A stretch of 64,000 nt of DNA from NCBI RefSeq assembly GCF_031457805.1, contig NZ_JAVDXI010000001.1:248001-312000 (forward strand). The letters run 5' to 3'. The notes beneath the pieces were generated by a model that had not been told where the DNA came from, made no database searches, and saw only the letters and a program-made list of their open reading frames with translations. Made by a program: the position numbers and the translations under genes. Origin of the DNA: Caulobacter sp031457805. Its GTDB lineage: Bacteria > Pseudomonadota > Alphaproteobacteria > Caulobacterales > Caulobacteraceae. Below, piece after piece: positions 24,213 to 32,293 of the stretch. The first letter of the stretch is position 1, and each line of letters begins with the position of its first letter.

Positions 24213-25055
24213 GCGGCCGTGGATCGAGACCGTGACGCCGACGACCGTGTCCTTGTTGGAATAGTCGATCGAGTTCAGCTTGCGCCGCGTCGCCGATAGC
24301 GACACCTGATTGTTGTTCTTGCGATAGCCGATGCCGACCTGGCGGCTGCCGAACCGCGCCAGCTTGTCTTCGCTGAAGCCCGCGTTACGCCAGCCATTGA
24401 GGGCGTCGCGCACCATGTTCAGGCTGTAGGCCTTGCCGGAACTGGCGGCGAACAGCATCCAGCGCCCGCGACGCAGATCCTCTGCTGACGTCCCGGCCTT
24501 TGACACGATGTTCGAGGCGCTCAGAGTCAGCCGCTTCACCGCGCTGGACTGCATGCCCAGCGGCGTGAACGGCAGTGGGGCCCCGCCGACCTCGACCTTG
24601 ATGGGCTTGGGATAGGGGCGGTAGGTCTTGACGTGGGTCAGGGCCAGAACAGGCCGTGGATGCGACGCGACGCTCTCGGTGAGAACCCGGGCCGCGGGAC
24701 GAGCGGGCGGCGGCGTCGCCTGGGCATAGACCTTGCCCGGGGCGGGCGTTGGCGCGGCCTTGGCGGGGGCTGCGCCGGCGAGGCCCGTCTCAGACAGTCC
24801 GCCAGCCAGCGCCACGGTCGCGGCGGCCACTGGCGCGGTTCCTTCGGCGGCAGTCGCTGCGACGCGCTCGCCGCCGTAACGCGCCGTCGTGATGGGCGCG
24901 TCGGGATCATCAACGACGGCCCCGGCCTTGGGGCCACCGGCCAGCGTCAGGGTCTGATTGAATTCTTCAGGAACATGAGTCGACCACGCCGTCGCGGTCC
25001 CTACGACCGCGAGACCTGTCGCCACCAGCGCACATCCGAGCGCGACATGTCGCAT
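24210..25055 (-). CDS. Secreted protein of unknown function with Ala/Pro-rich linker
   Basis: The 281-residue product has a hydrophobic N-terminal segment (HVALGCALVATGLAVVGTATAW) that may be a signal peptide or anchor. A low-complexity Ala/Pro/Thr linker follows to about residue 150, then a C-terminal region of about 130 residues rich in basic and polar residues (RRGRWMLFAASSGKAYSLNM, ending TVVGVTVSIHGR). I do not recognise a family. The C-terminal part looks like a folded extracytoplasmic domain. The stop codon comes from the adjacent palindromic element. Confidence 0.75.
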   Translation of the reverse strand: MRHVALGCALVATGLAVVGTATAWSTHVPEEFNQTLTLAGGPKAGAVVDDPDAPITTARYGGERVAATAAEGTAPVAAATVALAGGLSETGLAGAAPAKAAPTPAPGKVYAQATPPPARPAARVLTESVASHPRPVLALTHVKTYRPYPKPIKVEVGGAPLPFTPLGMQSSAVKRLTLSASNIVSKAGTSAEDLRRGRWMLFAASSGKAYSLNMVRDALNGWRNAGFSEDKLARFGSRQVGIGYRKNNNQVSLSATRRKLNSIDYSNKDTVVGVTVSIHGR

Positions 25056-25174
25056 GCTCGTCAGCTCTCCCCCAATCCCTGACGGGAAGGTTAAGGGCGT
25101 CTTAGGGCGCTGTACAGGCGCCTAGCGTGTCAGTTGAAAGCCTGCGCTGACGTGACGCGCCCGAATTGGGCGCC

Positions 25175-25321
25175 TCAATGACCGGGGCGTGGCTTGAAGC
25201 TGCGTTTTTCCTGCAATCGCACGCATTCTTGCGCCGGCTTCCCGCCATGCTGCGGCTTTGGCGCGGTCTTGGGTAGGCAGAGGCCCTTGTTCGGGTCTTG
25301 ATTCTGAAAGCCGCTGGTCAT
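25175..25321 (-). CDS. Small protein of 48 residues, unknown function
   Basis: ATG at 25321-25319 is preceded by GGGAGAAG with six bases spacing, a very good ribosome site. The frame runs 48 codons to a TGA at 25177-25175. The product is basic and hydrophilic, begins MTSGFQNQDPNKGLCLPKT, is rich in Lys, Pro and Gln, has two Cys (15 and 33) and ends RPGH. It begins 26 bases after the transglutaminase-like gene on the same strand, so it is probably the last gene of that transcript. I do not recognise it. Confidence 0.6.
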   Translation of the reverse strand: MTSGFQNQDPNKGLCLPKTAPKPQHGGKPAQECVRLQEKRSFKPRPGH

Positions 25322-25347
25322 GGCTTCTTCTCCCGTACGCTTACTCA

Positions 25348-26238
25348 CTAACACATTTCGGGGGCGAATTCTTCCGCCAACCGTACTTCCACAGAGACGT
25401 GAAGGCGGGATTCGCCCGGGTCTCCGATGATCGCCCCCGAGACAGGAAGGCTCTCGGCCGGGGTCCGCGTCGCCGCGACGCGGATGAGGTCGGGGGACTC
25501 CGCGATCCCGTTCGTCGGATCAAACTCCAGCCAGCCAAGATCGGGCAGAAAGACTTCGCACCAGGCGTGCGTGGCCCCGGCCCCTCGGATCTGGGCGCCG
25601 GGACAATGGATATAGCCGGTCGCAAAGAGCGCCGCGTAGCCCAGGCGACGCAGGCCTTCGATCATCAGCCAGGCGAAGTCCCGGCAAGCGCCGCTCCGCT
25701 TCTGGAGCGTCTCAACGGGGCTTTGAACGCCTTCCGCCTCGCGGACGGCGTAGTCGAACTCCCGATGGATCAACTGGTTCATGCGCAGCAGAAAGGCCAG
25801 GGCGGTCTCATCGCGATCCGCCTGCAGGCTGCGAAGCCAGCGCAGCAGCACGCCATCGGGGTCGTCGGTCACCGGCGCGATAAACGGCTCCAGCGTGATG
25901 CGATCTTCGCGCGAATAGACAATCGGGGTCAGCGTGTCGGTGTTGGCGAGGCGCTGGGGCGCCAGCGGTGCGGGGTAGCGATCAATGACCAGTTCGCTGG
26001 CCACCCGCATGCTGTCTGAGCGCTGTGACGGCTGAAACAGGCAGACGCAGTTGCCGTTCGCATCATAGCTCCAACGCGTCGCGCCAGGCGGGTAGAGGAC
26101 AAGCGAGGCTTCAACGATGCGCAGCGCATGGCTGTCGCGTGGCCGGATGATCAGCCGTTGCGGACCGAAATCGACCGGTCGCTCATAGGCGTACCGGGTC
26201 TCGTGAAGGATACGCAGTCGTCCCATGCGGGGCGACAA
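25348..26238 (-). CDS. Transglutaminase-like cysteine protease family protein
   Basis: The 296-residue protein has the bacterial transglutaminase-like N-terminal beta domain (LRILHETRYAYERPVDFGPQ) and a C-terminal catalytic domain with Cys185 (RSGACRDFAWL), His224 (GATHAWCEVF) and Asp240 (WLEFDPTNG). These are cytoplasmic papain-like enzymes, likely peptidases, and no substrate is established. ATG codons at 26238 and 26226 are both possible. A TetR regulator gene lies 37 bases upstream on the same strand. Confidence 0.92.
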   Translation of the reverse strand: MSPRMGRLRILHETRYAYERPVDFGPQRLIIRPRDSHALRIVEASLVLYPPGATRWSYDANGNCVCLFQPSQRSDSMRVASELVIDRYPAPLAPQRLANTDTLTPIVYSREDRITLEPFIAPVTDDPDGVLLRWLRSLQADRDETALAFLLRMNQLIHREFDYAVREAEGVQSPVETLQKRSGACRDFAWLMIEGLRRLGYAALFATGYIHCPGAQIRGAGATHAWCEVFLPDLGWLEFDPTNGIAESPDLIRVAATRTPAESLPVSGAIIGDPGESRLHVSVEVRLAEEFAPEMC

Positions 26239-26275
26239 CGTCCCGGCGCGCAGGACCGTTCCTGTCCAATGGTGT

Positions 26276-26944
26276 TCAGGCGCGGAAGCCCGCCTCGGCG
26301 AAGGCCAGCATGCGGTTCAGCAGCGCGGTCACGTCCGCCTCGCTGGTCTGGCCTTCGGACAGCACGTTCAGTCGGTCGAACTCGGCGAACCGGTTATTGT
26401 GCAGCATGCCCAGGGTGAAGTGCAGTCGCCAGTAGACCTCTTCCGGTGACAGGTCCGGGCGGGCGCGCAGCAGGGCGTCCGAGAAGCGGCGCAGATGCGA
26501 GACGTCGGTCTTCAGCACCTGCCGGATCTCGTCGGTGCCCTCGCTGCGGGCGCGGATCAGGAACTGCAGCGAGATGCGGCGCTCATGGTCGGGCGCCAGC
26601 CAGCGCAGGGGCGGGGTCAGCAGGGCCGCCAGGATTTCGCGCAGGGGCGGCGCGCCGGCGTTCCGGTCGTTGGCCTCATGCAACATCTTGGCGCGCTCGC
26701 GATTGAGCTCGGCCGTTCGCCGCTTGAAGATGTCGAACAGCAACGCGTCCTTGGAGCCGAAGTGATAGTTCACCGAGGCAAGGTTCACGCCGGCGGCGGC
26801 CGTGATGTCGCGCACCGAAACGTTCTGGAAGCCGTGCAGCGCGAACAGCCGTTCAGCGGCGACGAACACCAGGTTCTTGGTGGCGGCTTCGGTTTCGCCC
26901 GCGTCGACTTCGTGCGAAGCGGCGGCGTCGGTCGTCGGACTCAC
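26276..26944 (-). CDS. TetR/AcrR-family transcriptional regulator
   Basis: The 222-residue protein has an N-terminal helix-turn-helix at about residues 24-70 (AAERLFALHGFQNVSVRDITAAAGV and NYHFGSKDALLF) and an all-helical C-terminal ligand domain. The HTH second helix and the YHFGSKDAL segment are typical. Ligand and targets are unknown. It faces the plus-strand adhesin-E-like gene across 130 bases and precedes the transglutaminase gene, so either could be a target besides its own promoter. Confidence 0.93.
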   Translation of the reverse strand: MSPTTDAAASHEVDAGETEAATKNLVFVAAERLFALHGFQNVSVRDITAAAGVNLASVNYHFGSKDALLFDIFKRRTAELNRERAKMLHEANDRNAGAPPLREILAALLTPPLRWLAPDHERRISLQFLIRARSEGTDEIRQVLKTDVSHLRRFSDALLRARPDLSPEEVYWRLHFTLGMLHNNRFAEFDRLNVLSEGQTSEADVTALLNRMLAFAEAGFRA

Positions 26945-27075
26945 TACAGATTCCCCTTTACCCGCAGGGAAGTCTTACGGGCGTTCGAATTTGGCGCAAG
27001 CGTCAAGATCGTCCCTGTAGCGCGTAACGGCGTTCGCGTTTAGGCTTTTTCCGTAGACCTCGTGGGAGCGACCCG

Positions 27076-27585
27076 ATGATCGGCATGCTGACGGCTGTTC
27101 TGCTGCTGACCGGGCACGCTGGCGCGCCGACGTCTTCGGCGCAGGATGATCCGGCCAAGGTGGACTCGGTCACGATCACCGCGACCGACAGAAAGCCGTC
27201 GCCCCTGCCGCCCTGGTCGCGGAAGATCGAAGGAATCGGCTGGCCGTTCCTGGGCGTCGGCGAGGACCGGTCCGTGTTGATGTTCGCCAAGACGGGCAAG
27301 GCGCCCTCCGGCGCGGACTATCAGCGGGTCTGGGTCCGGCACGAGTTCCGACTGCCGCAGACCGACGCCGGGCTGACGTTCCGCTCCGAACGGCTGGCCA
27401 AGGACGTGGATTGCAAGGCCCGCGCGTTCCGCAGCCTGGCGGTCTATCGCTATCCGGAAAACAACCTCGGCGGCGAACCGGTGGCCTTCAAGTTCGACGA
27501 GACCGGCTGGGCCAAGCCCGAGGCGGGCGCCTTCGACGAGACGGTGGTCGAAGCCGCCTGCATGCAGCCGGACAGCGGCGGTTAG
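27076..27585 (+). CDS. Secreted protein resembling surface-adhesin E family
   Basis: The 169-residue product has a short N-terminal signal-like segment (MIGMLTAVLLLTGHAGA). A Pro-rich stretch follows, then a small domain with DVDCKARAFRSLAVYRYPEN and a terminal VVEAAC, which resembles the two-Cys pattern of the adhesin_E family. Function in those proteins is poorly known. Its stop overlaps tail to tail by 4 bases with the gene on the other strand. Weak family call. Confidence 0.65.
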   Translation: MIGMLTAVLLLTGHAGAPTSSAQDDPAKVDSVTITATDRKPSPLPPWSRKIEGIGWPFLGVGEDRSVLMFAKTGKAPSGADYQRVWVRHEFRLPQTDAGLTFRSERLAKDVDCKARAFRSLAVYRYPENNLGGEPVAFKFDETGWAKPEAGAFDETVVEAACMQPDSGG

Positions 27586-28091
27586 CGCCGTCGATCCGGC
27601 TGGCCGTTCAGCGAGAGGTTCCAGAGATAGACCTGGCGCGCCCGCGATCCGGCGGGCAGGCGGTTGAGCTGCTCGATCTGGTTCTTCTCGAGGCGGAACG
27701 GATGATAGCCGCGGCCGCGCAGGCAGGTCTCGAGCGCCGGCTTGAGCTGCCGCGCGACCTCTCGCCAAGTCTTGTTCATGTGCAACTGCGCCCGCGCGGC
27801 GTAATCGACCAGCGCCGATACATCCATGTTCGGTTGGTTCAGGTTCGGTTGCGTCGGATCGAACGAGGGTTGCGCGTCCGGCTGGGCGGAGTCGGTCATG
27901 TAGGTCAGATCGACGGTCGGGATCGACACCGGCGCCTTTGTTTCCGCCTCGTAGGCGCACTCCACGGCGTCGGTCCGGTACTGGAGGAACGAGGTCCCCG
28001 GCTTGCCCCAGCTGTCCTTGGCGGCGGCGTTTGCGGCGGGCGCGGTCAGGGCCGCCATCAGGGCTGCGACTAGGATCTTAGGGCGAAGCAT
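27582..28091 (-). CDS. Secreted protein of unknown function
   Basis: The 169-residue protein starts with a signal peptide (MLRPKILVAALMAALTAPAANA). A soluble domain follows with Cys in AVECAYEAE and in ETCLRGRGYHPF, perhaps one disulfide, and a short Gln/Asn/Pro-rich stretch (QPDAQPSFDPTQPNLNQPN). CLRGRGYHPFRLEKNQ resembles a motif of small periplasmic proteins seen in alphaproteobacteria, but I cannot name a family. It stands alone. Confidence 0.72.
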   Translation of the reverse strand: MLRPKILVAALMAALTAPAANAAAKDSWGKPGTSFLQYRTDAVECAYEAETKAPVSIPTVDLTYMTDSAQPDAQPSFDPTQPNLNQPNMDVSALVDYAARAQLHMNKTWREVARQLKPALETCLRGRGYHPFRLEKNQIEQLNRLPAGSRARQVYLWNLSLNGQPDRRR

Positions 28092-28149
28092 GGGCGCGTT
28101 CCGACGTTGCTCGCCTGTGATAGCGGTAACGAGGTTCGCCGAGAAGGGT

Positions 28150-29106
28150 TCAGCGCGTCACCGGCGCAAGGCGGGCAGGGACCCGCGTCGACCGCCGACG
28201 GGCCGATCTCAACAACGGGCGGGCAACGGCCGCCGCCAGGATCAGCGGCGACAGCAGCAACGCCAGCGCCTTCCGAGGCGCGCTGTCGGCGCGCTTGAGG
28301 AAGTAGCGCACGAGGCCCTTCCCCTTGTGCCATTCGATGATCAGCGGGCTCTCGCGGCTGGTCGAGCCGACATGGACCACACGGGCGTGCGGCTGGAACA
28401 GCACGCATCCGCCCTGGCGGCGGGCGCGCCAGCAAAGATCGATGTCCTCGACGTGCAGGAAGTAGCCCTCGTCGAAACCGCCGAGGCGCTGGAAGTCGCC
28501 GGCGGTCATGTAGAAGCACGCGCCCGAGATCGTAGGGGTGTCCACCGGGTAGGGCGGGGGGGGATCGCCCTCCCGGTGGATCTCGAAGCGGCGCAGCGGG
28601 GGCAGGGTGGCGCTAAGCTTCGAGAGACTGAGCAGGGTGGTCACGGGCGTGATTTCGCCGCGTCGGCCGCCCCGCTGTTCGGTGCCGTCGGTGTTGAACA
28701 CGCGCGCCCCCACCACGCAGGGCGAGGGGCGGTCGCGCGCGGCGTCGCGGAGGGCGGGGATCGCGCCGGGCGTGAGGAAGGCGTCCGGGTTCAGGAACAC
28801 CAGTTCTTCGCCCTTGGCCGAGGTCGCGCCGAGGTTGGCCGCGCGCGCAAAGCCGATATTGCCCAGGCCTTGCAGCAGACGCACGCGGGGCTCGCGGCGG
28901 GCGAGCGCTCGCAGCCACGCCGCGTCGGCCACGGATGAGCCGTTGTCGACAATGACCAGCTCCTCCGCGAGGGGCTCGGCCAGGGCGTGTCGGACACTTT
29001 CCATCAAGACGGGGCCGGTCATGTAGACGACCATCACGACCGAGAGACGGGGCCGAACCGCCAAGGCGGCCGCCCGGGAGTGCGCTGGATCGATGGTCAG
29101 GTACAT
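28150..29106 (-). CDS. Family 2 glycosyltransferase (rhamnosyltransferase-like)
   Basis: The 318-residue protein has the GT-A fold start LSVVMVVYMTG and ELVIVDNGSSVADAAWL, with GNIGFARAANLGATSAKGEELVFLNPDAFL for the nucleotide-sugar and metal site. SGACFYMTAGDFQRLGGFDEGYFLHVEDIDLCWRARRQG is the acceptor and ED motif. A hydrophobic C-terminal segment (ALALLLSPLILAAAVA) may touch the membrane. It probably adds a sugar to a surface polysaccharide. It is isolated, with no neighbouring polysaccharide genes. Confidence 0.92.
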   Translation of the reverse strand: MYLTIDPAHSRAAALAVRPRLSVVMVVYMTGPVLMESVRHALAEPLAEELVIVDNGSSVADAAWLRALARREPRVRLLQGLGNIGFARAANLGATSAKGEELVFLNPDAFLTPGAIPALRDAARDRPSPCVVGARVFNTDGTEQRGGRRGEITPVTTLLSLSKLSATLPPLRRFEIHREGDPPPPYPVDTPTISGACFYMTAGDFQRLGGFDEGYFLHVEDIDLCWRARRQGGCVLFQPHARVVHVGSTSRESPLIIEWHKGKGLVRYFLKRADSAPRKALALLLSPLILAAAVARPLLRSARRRSTRVPARLAPVTR

Positions 29107-29183
29107 GGCGACGCTTCGTTCAAAATAGTTGCGTTAAAACTGTATTCGGGGTGAGAGTCCGTTGCAAGGCCTGTTAAGGCGCG

Positions 29184-29206
29184 ACGCAACGGGTTGTTGC
29201 GTTTTT
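29184..29206 (+). promoter_or_regulatory. Hairpin with U tract before the XRE regulator gene
   Basis: ACGCAAC-GGGTT-GTTGCGT followed by TTTT forms a 7-bp stem upstream of the XRE gene, in the gap with the divergent glycosyltransferase. There is no gene upstream on the plus strand to terminate, so it may be a leader attenuator or the palindromic operator of the adjacent regulator. GTTGC also recurs at 29128 and 29161. Confidence 0.45.
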
Positions 29207-29262
29207 ATGCAATGTGTAACAACTAGGGAGCGCCCACAGTCGGGCGTGTGAGCGGCGTTGCG

Positions 29263-29628
29263 ATGTCACGAACGGCGATGAATCCCGCCAAGGCGGCCTT
29301 GACCAAGAGCTTGCGACGCGAGGCCGGCCGCTGGCTGAAGACCGCACGCGAAGCCGCTGGCCTGACCCAGGCCGAGTTGGCGGAAAAAACCGGACTTCGC
29401 TACTACACCTTCGTCTCTCAGGTGGAGAATGGGCTGGGGCGTGTGCCGATCGAGGCGCAGGCCGTCTGGGCGCAGAGCCTGGGCCTGGACCCGACCCAAT
29501 TCGCACGAACCCTGCTGCGCTACTACGAGCCTGAGCTCTATCGCCTGCTGTTCGACGGCGCCGTCGAGGAGAGCGAACCTGCAGAACCGGTCGAGCCTTT
29601 TGTCGCTGACCGGGCGGCGCAGGCCTGA
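29263..29628 (+). CDS. XRE-family helix-turn-helix regulator
   Basis: About 121 residues from ATG 29263; a GTG at 29248 and an ATG at 29278 are alternatives. The Cro/C1-type HTH is at roughly residues 18-72 (LKTAREAAGLTQAELAEKTGLRYYTFVSQVENG), followed by LGLDPTQFARTLLRYYEPELY and an acidic tail. It is a compact DNA-binding protein with no sensor domain. The next gene, a protein with RTX-like repeats, starts only 11 bases downstream, so the two are one operon. Confidence 0.9.
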   Translation: MSRTAMNPAKAALTKSLRREAGRWLKTAREAAGLTQAELAEKTGLRYYTFVSQVENGLGRVPIEAQAVWAQSLGLDPTQFARTLLRYYEPELYRLLFDGAVEESEPAEPVEPFVADRAAQA

Positions 29629-29639
29629 CGAGCGACGCC

Positions 29640-31052
29640 ATGGGTGAGGTCCTAGCCTTCAGTCCCCGGCCGCCGGCCACCGACTGGTCCGCCAACGAGC
29701 GGGGCCTGCTGTTGCTGCTCACCCAGCAATTGACCGCCAGCTATGGCGAGGTCGATGGCGTGTTCGGCCAGACCGACTCCGGGGATCCCTGGTATGTCGT
29801 GACCGACGCCAACCAGGACGTGCTGGTCCATATCGCGCGGATCGACGGCCAGTTCGTCGTGCACGATGCGGCGGTCGACATGTTCCACCAGGTCGGCAGC
29901 CTGTGGGGCGCGCTGCGTCAGGTGCTGGCCGCCGGCGCGCCGCAGGAGCAGACCGGCGTCGTGGTGGCGTTCAACCCCGCCAGCCGCGAGGCCCAGTCGT
30001 TCCTGTCGCTGGTGGTCGCCTTCGGCCTCTACCTGGAGATCCGCGGCGTCGAGTTTGGCGGCGCGGGCCGTCTGGACTTCGACAGCGCGCCACGCACCGG
30101 TGACCTGTCGATGCAGGCGCTGGCCTCCAAGCTGATCGCCGCGCTCAACCTGGACGCGGGCAAGAGCGAGGTCGAAGCGGTGGTCGCCGCCGCCGCCGCG
30201 CGCGAGTCCGCCCCGCAGCCCGTGTTCAAAGCGGTTCAGGGGCAGGCCATCGCCATCCAGGCCGCCAACGCCGAGGCGTCCAGCCTGGGGAGCTTCAAGC
30301 CGCCGAGCGCGCTCGCCGCGCAGGCCGCCGCCGAACATCCCCGATCCGCGCAACCTGCCGCCGCGACCGAGTCGGGCGAGACCAAGGGAGGCGCGGAGCT
30401 GTCTGGAAACGGCTTTGCGACCAGCAAGGCGGTCCTGCAGGGCACGGCCGGTGATGATGTTCTGAGCGGCTCTCAAGGCGGCGACGTCATCCGCGCGGGC
30501 GATGGCGACGACTATGTCGACGGCCACGGCGCAGGCGCGGGCCAGGTGGATCGCCTCGAGGGCGGGGATGGAAACGACCAGATCGTCATGGGCGCGCGCG
30601 TCGTCGCCAGCGGCGGGGTCGGGGCCGACACCTTCCTGGTCTCCGCCCAGCCGCCGGCGGACAAGGCAGAGGGGCTGCTGGGCGTCGTGCTCGATTTCTC
30701 CGCGGCGCGCGGCGATCATCTGGAGGTTCAGGGCCAGGGGCAGATGACTGTCGTCAGCGCCGCCTGGGTGGCCGATGTGCTGGCGGCTCAGGGCGAGGCG
30801 CTCGGGGAGCCTAACGTCGCCGTCACTGCCGAGGTCGCCCAGCCGGTCGCGGGCGCCCGGGTGGGCTTCGACATCAATGGCGATGGCCGGGAAGACGTCT
30901 TCATCCTGCTGGGCGGCGCGACCCCCGCCAGCTTCCATCTCGGCATGACGATCGCCAACGACCATGCCGCCGCGCCGCTGGAGAAGGTCTCGCTGGTGGG
31001 TCAGCCGAGCCCCGATCTGGGCCCCGTCGGCGAGCCTGCGCCGCGCGGCTGA
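29640..31052 (+). CDS. Protein with RTX-like calcium-binding repeats and a novel N-terminal domain
   Basis: The 470-residue protein has an N-terminal domain of about 150 residues that I do not recognise (WSANERGLLLLLTQQLTASY ... WYVVTDANQDVLVHIARI). An Ala-rich linker (about 180-265) follows, then a few RTX-like nonapeptides (GTAGDDVLSGSQGGDVIRAG, GGDGNDQI, GGVGADTF) and a C-terminal region with FDINGDGREDVFI, an EF-hand-like loop. There is no signal peptide; RTX proteins leave by type I secretion through a C-terminal signal. It is the second gene after an XRE regulator. Confidence 0.8.
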   Translation: MGEVLAFSPRPPATDWSANERGLLLLLTQQLTASYGEVDGVFGQTDSGDPWYVVTDANQDVLVHIARIDGQFVVHDAAVDMFHQVGSLWGALRQVLAAGAPQEQTGVVVAFNPASREAQSFLSLVVAFGLYLEIRGVEFGGAGRLDFDSAPRTGDLSMQALASKLIAALNLDAGKSEVEAVVAAAAARESAPQPVFKAVQGQAIAIQAANAEASSLGSFKPPSALAAQAAAEHPRSAQPAAATESGETKGGAELSGNGFATSKAVLQGTAGDDVLSGSQGGDVIRAGDGDDYVDGHGAGAGQVDRLEGGDGNDQIVMGARVVASGGVGADTFLVSAQPPADKAEGLLGVVLDFSAARGDHLEVQGQGQMTVVSAAWVADVLAAQGEALGEPNVAVTAEVAQPVAGARVGFDINGDGREDVFILLGGATPASFHLGMTIANDHAAAPLEKVSLVGQPSPDLGPVGEPAPRG

Positions 31053-31214
31053 TCCGTTCAGCGCTCTATGAGCGTCTGACTTCACGAATTGTCACCGCAA
31101 TGTGAACCGAAATGGAGGCGAAGATCCCGCGCGCCGCTGGGGTCGAGTTTTCGCAATAGTTGTTTCTCCTCCGTATGCCACTTATGGCGATATAAACATC
31201 CATGGAGGCGGACA

Positions 31215-32141
31215 ATGCCTAACTGGTTCCAGGTGACGGCGACGGGCCTGAATCTGCGCTCGCAGCCGGTTGTAAAACCCTCGACGCGTCTCGCCACGCT
31301 GAACCAGGGGCAGCTTGTTCGGCAGATTGGCGACTCGAGCGTCCCCGGATGGATCGAAGTCGAGGTCCAACTCGGCGCAACGCTCTTCCGTGGCTTTGTG
31401 AGCGCGCAGCACCTCGCTACAGCCCAGGCGCCTTCCGCTCCGCCGCCTGCGCCGGCAGCGGTGGTCCCCCCCGCTGTCCATTTGACCCCGCCCCGAGGCG
31501 TGCGAGCGACGAAGACCGCAATGGCCTCGGCCCTAGCCCCCGTCGCCGGCATGCCGGCTGTGCGCAGACCCGCTGACAGCGCGGCCCAGAAAATCGCAGC
31601 CCTGCACGCCGCCATCGCCTGGCTGGACAGCCCGACCGGCGGCCGCTGGGCTCCTGGCGCGGGCAAGACCTACTGCAACATCTAGGCCTATGATTACGCC
31701 AACCTAGCTGGAGTCTACCTGCCGCGCGTCTGGTGGATGGACAAGGCGCTCATGGCCATCGCCAAGGGGGAGACCCCCTCCGCAATCTATGGCGAGACCT
31801 TGCGAGAGATGAACGCCAACGGCCTGTTCGACTGGTTGGCCCATTGGAGCGACGATTATGGCTGGCGGCGGCTGACCACGCCGGACGAGGCCCAGGCGGC
31901 GGCCAACCTCGGCGAGGCGGTGATTATCTGCGCCAAGCGCAAGGATTTGACGCAGTCAGGCCACATCACCGCCGTGGCGCCTGAGCCGGGCGCGCCTGGC
32001 GGGCTCAGCGCCGTGCGCAAAGGCGGCAAAGTGACGAAGCCTCTGATCAGCCAGGCTGGCGCGACAAACTTTCAGTATCGGGCTGGCAACTTCTACCTTG
32101 GAAACCAGTTCCAGGCGTTCGGGTTCTGGGCGCACGTCTGA
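31215..32141 (+). pseudogene. SH3-domain/papain-like peptidase gene interrupted by one in-frame TAG
   Basis: From ATG 31215 (behind GGAGG) the frame codes for an SH3-type domain (about 1-75), a Pro/Ala linker, and the start of a cysteine-hydrolase domain (GAGKTYCNI). A TAG at 31683-31685 then stops it after 156 residues. The same frame continues without a break to 32141 with YDYANLAGVYLPRVWWMDK and SGHITAVAPEPG, which looks like the rest of the same domain with its catalytic His. The stop lies two codons after the presumed catalytic Cys. It is a nonsense mutation or a sequencing error; as written the enzyme is dead. Confidence 0.75.
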
Positions 32142-32293
32142 TCGTCGCCGCGTCAGGTCAAGCGCGGCCTTGTCGGGCGATCGCGGCGGCTTGGTTCTGC
32201 GTCGCACACCGCTGACACCCGGAACTACGGAGATTCAGGGGCAGGGAGCTCCGGTGACAGCCACTGAGTGCCGGCCGGCTTCCGTCCGCGCCC

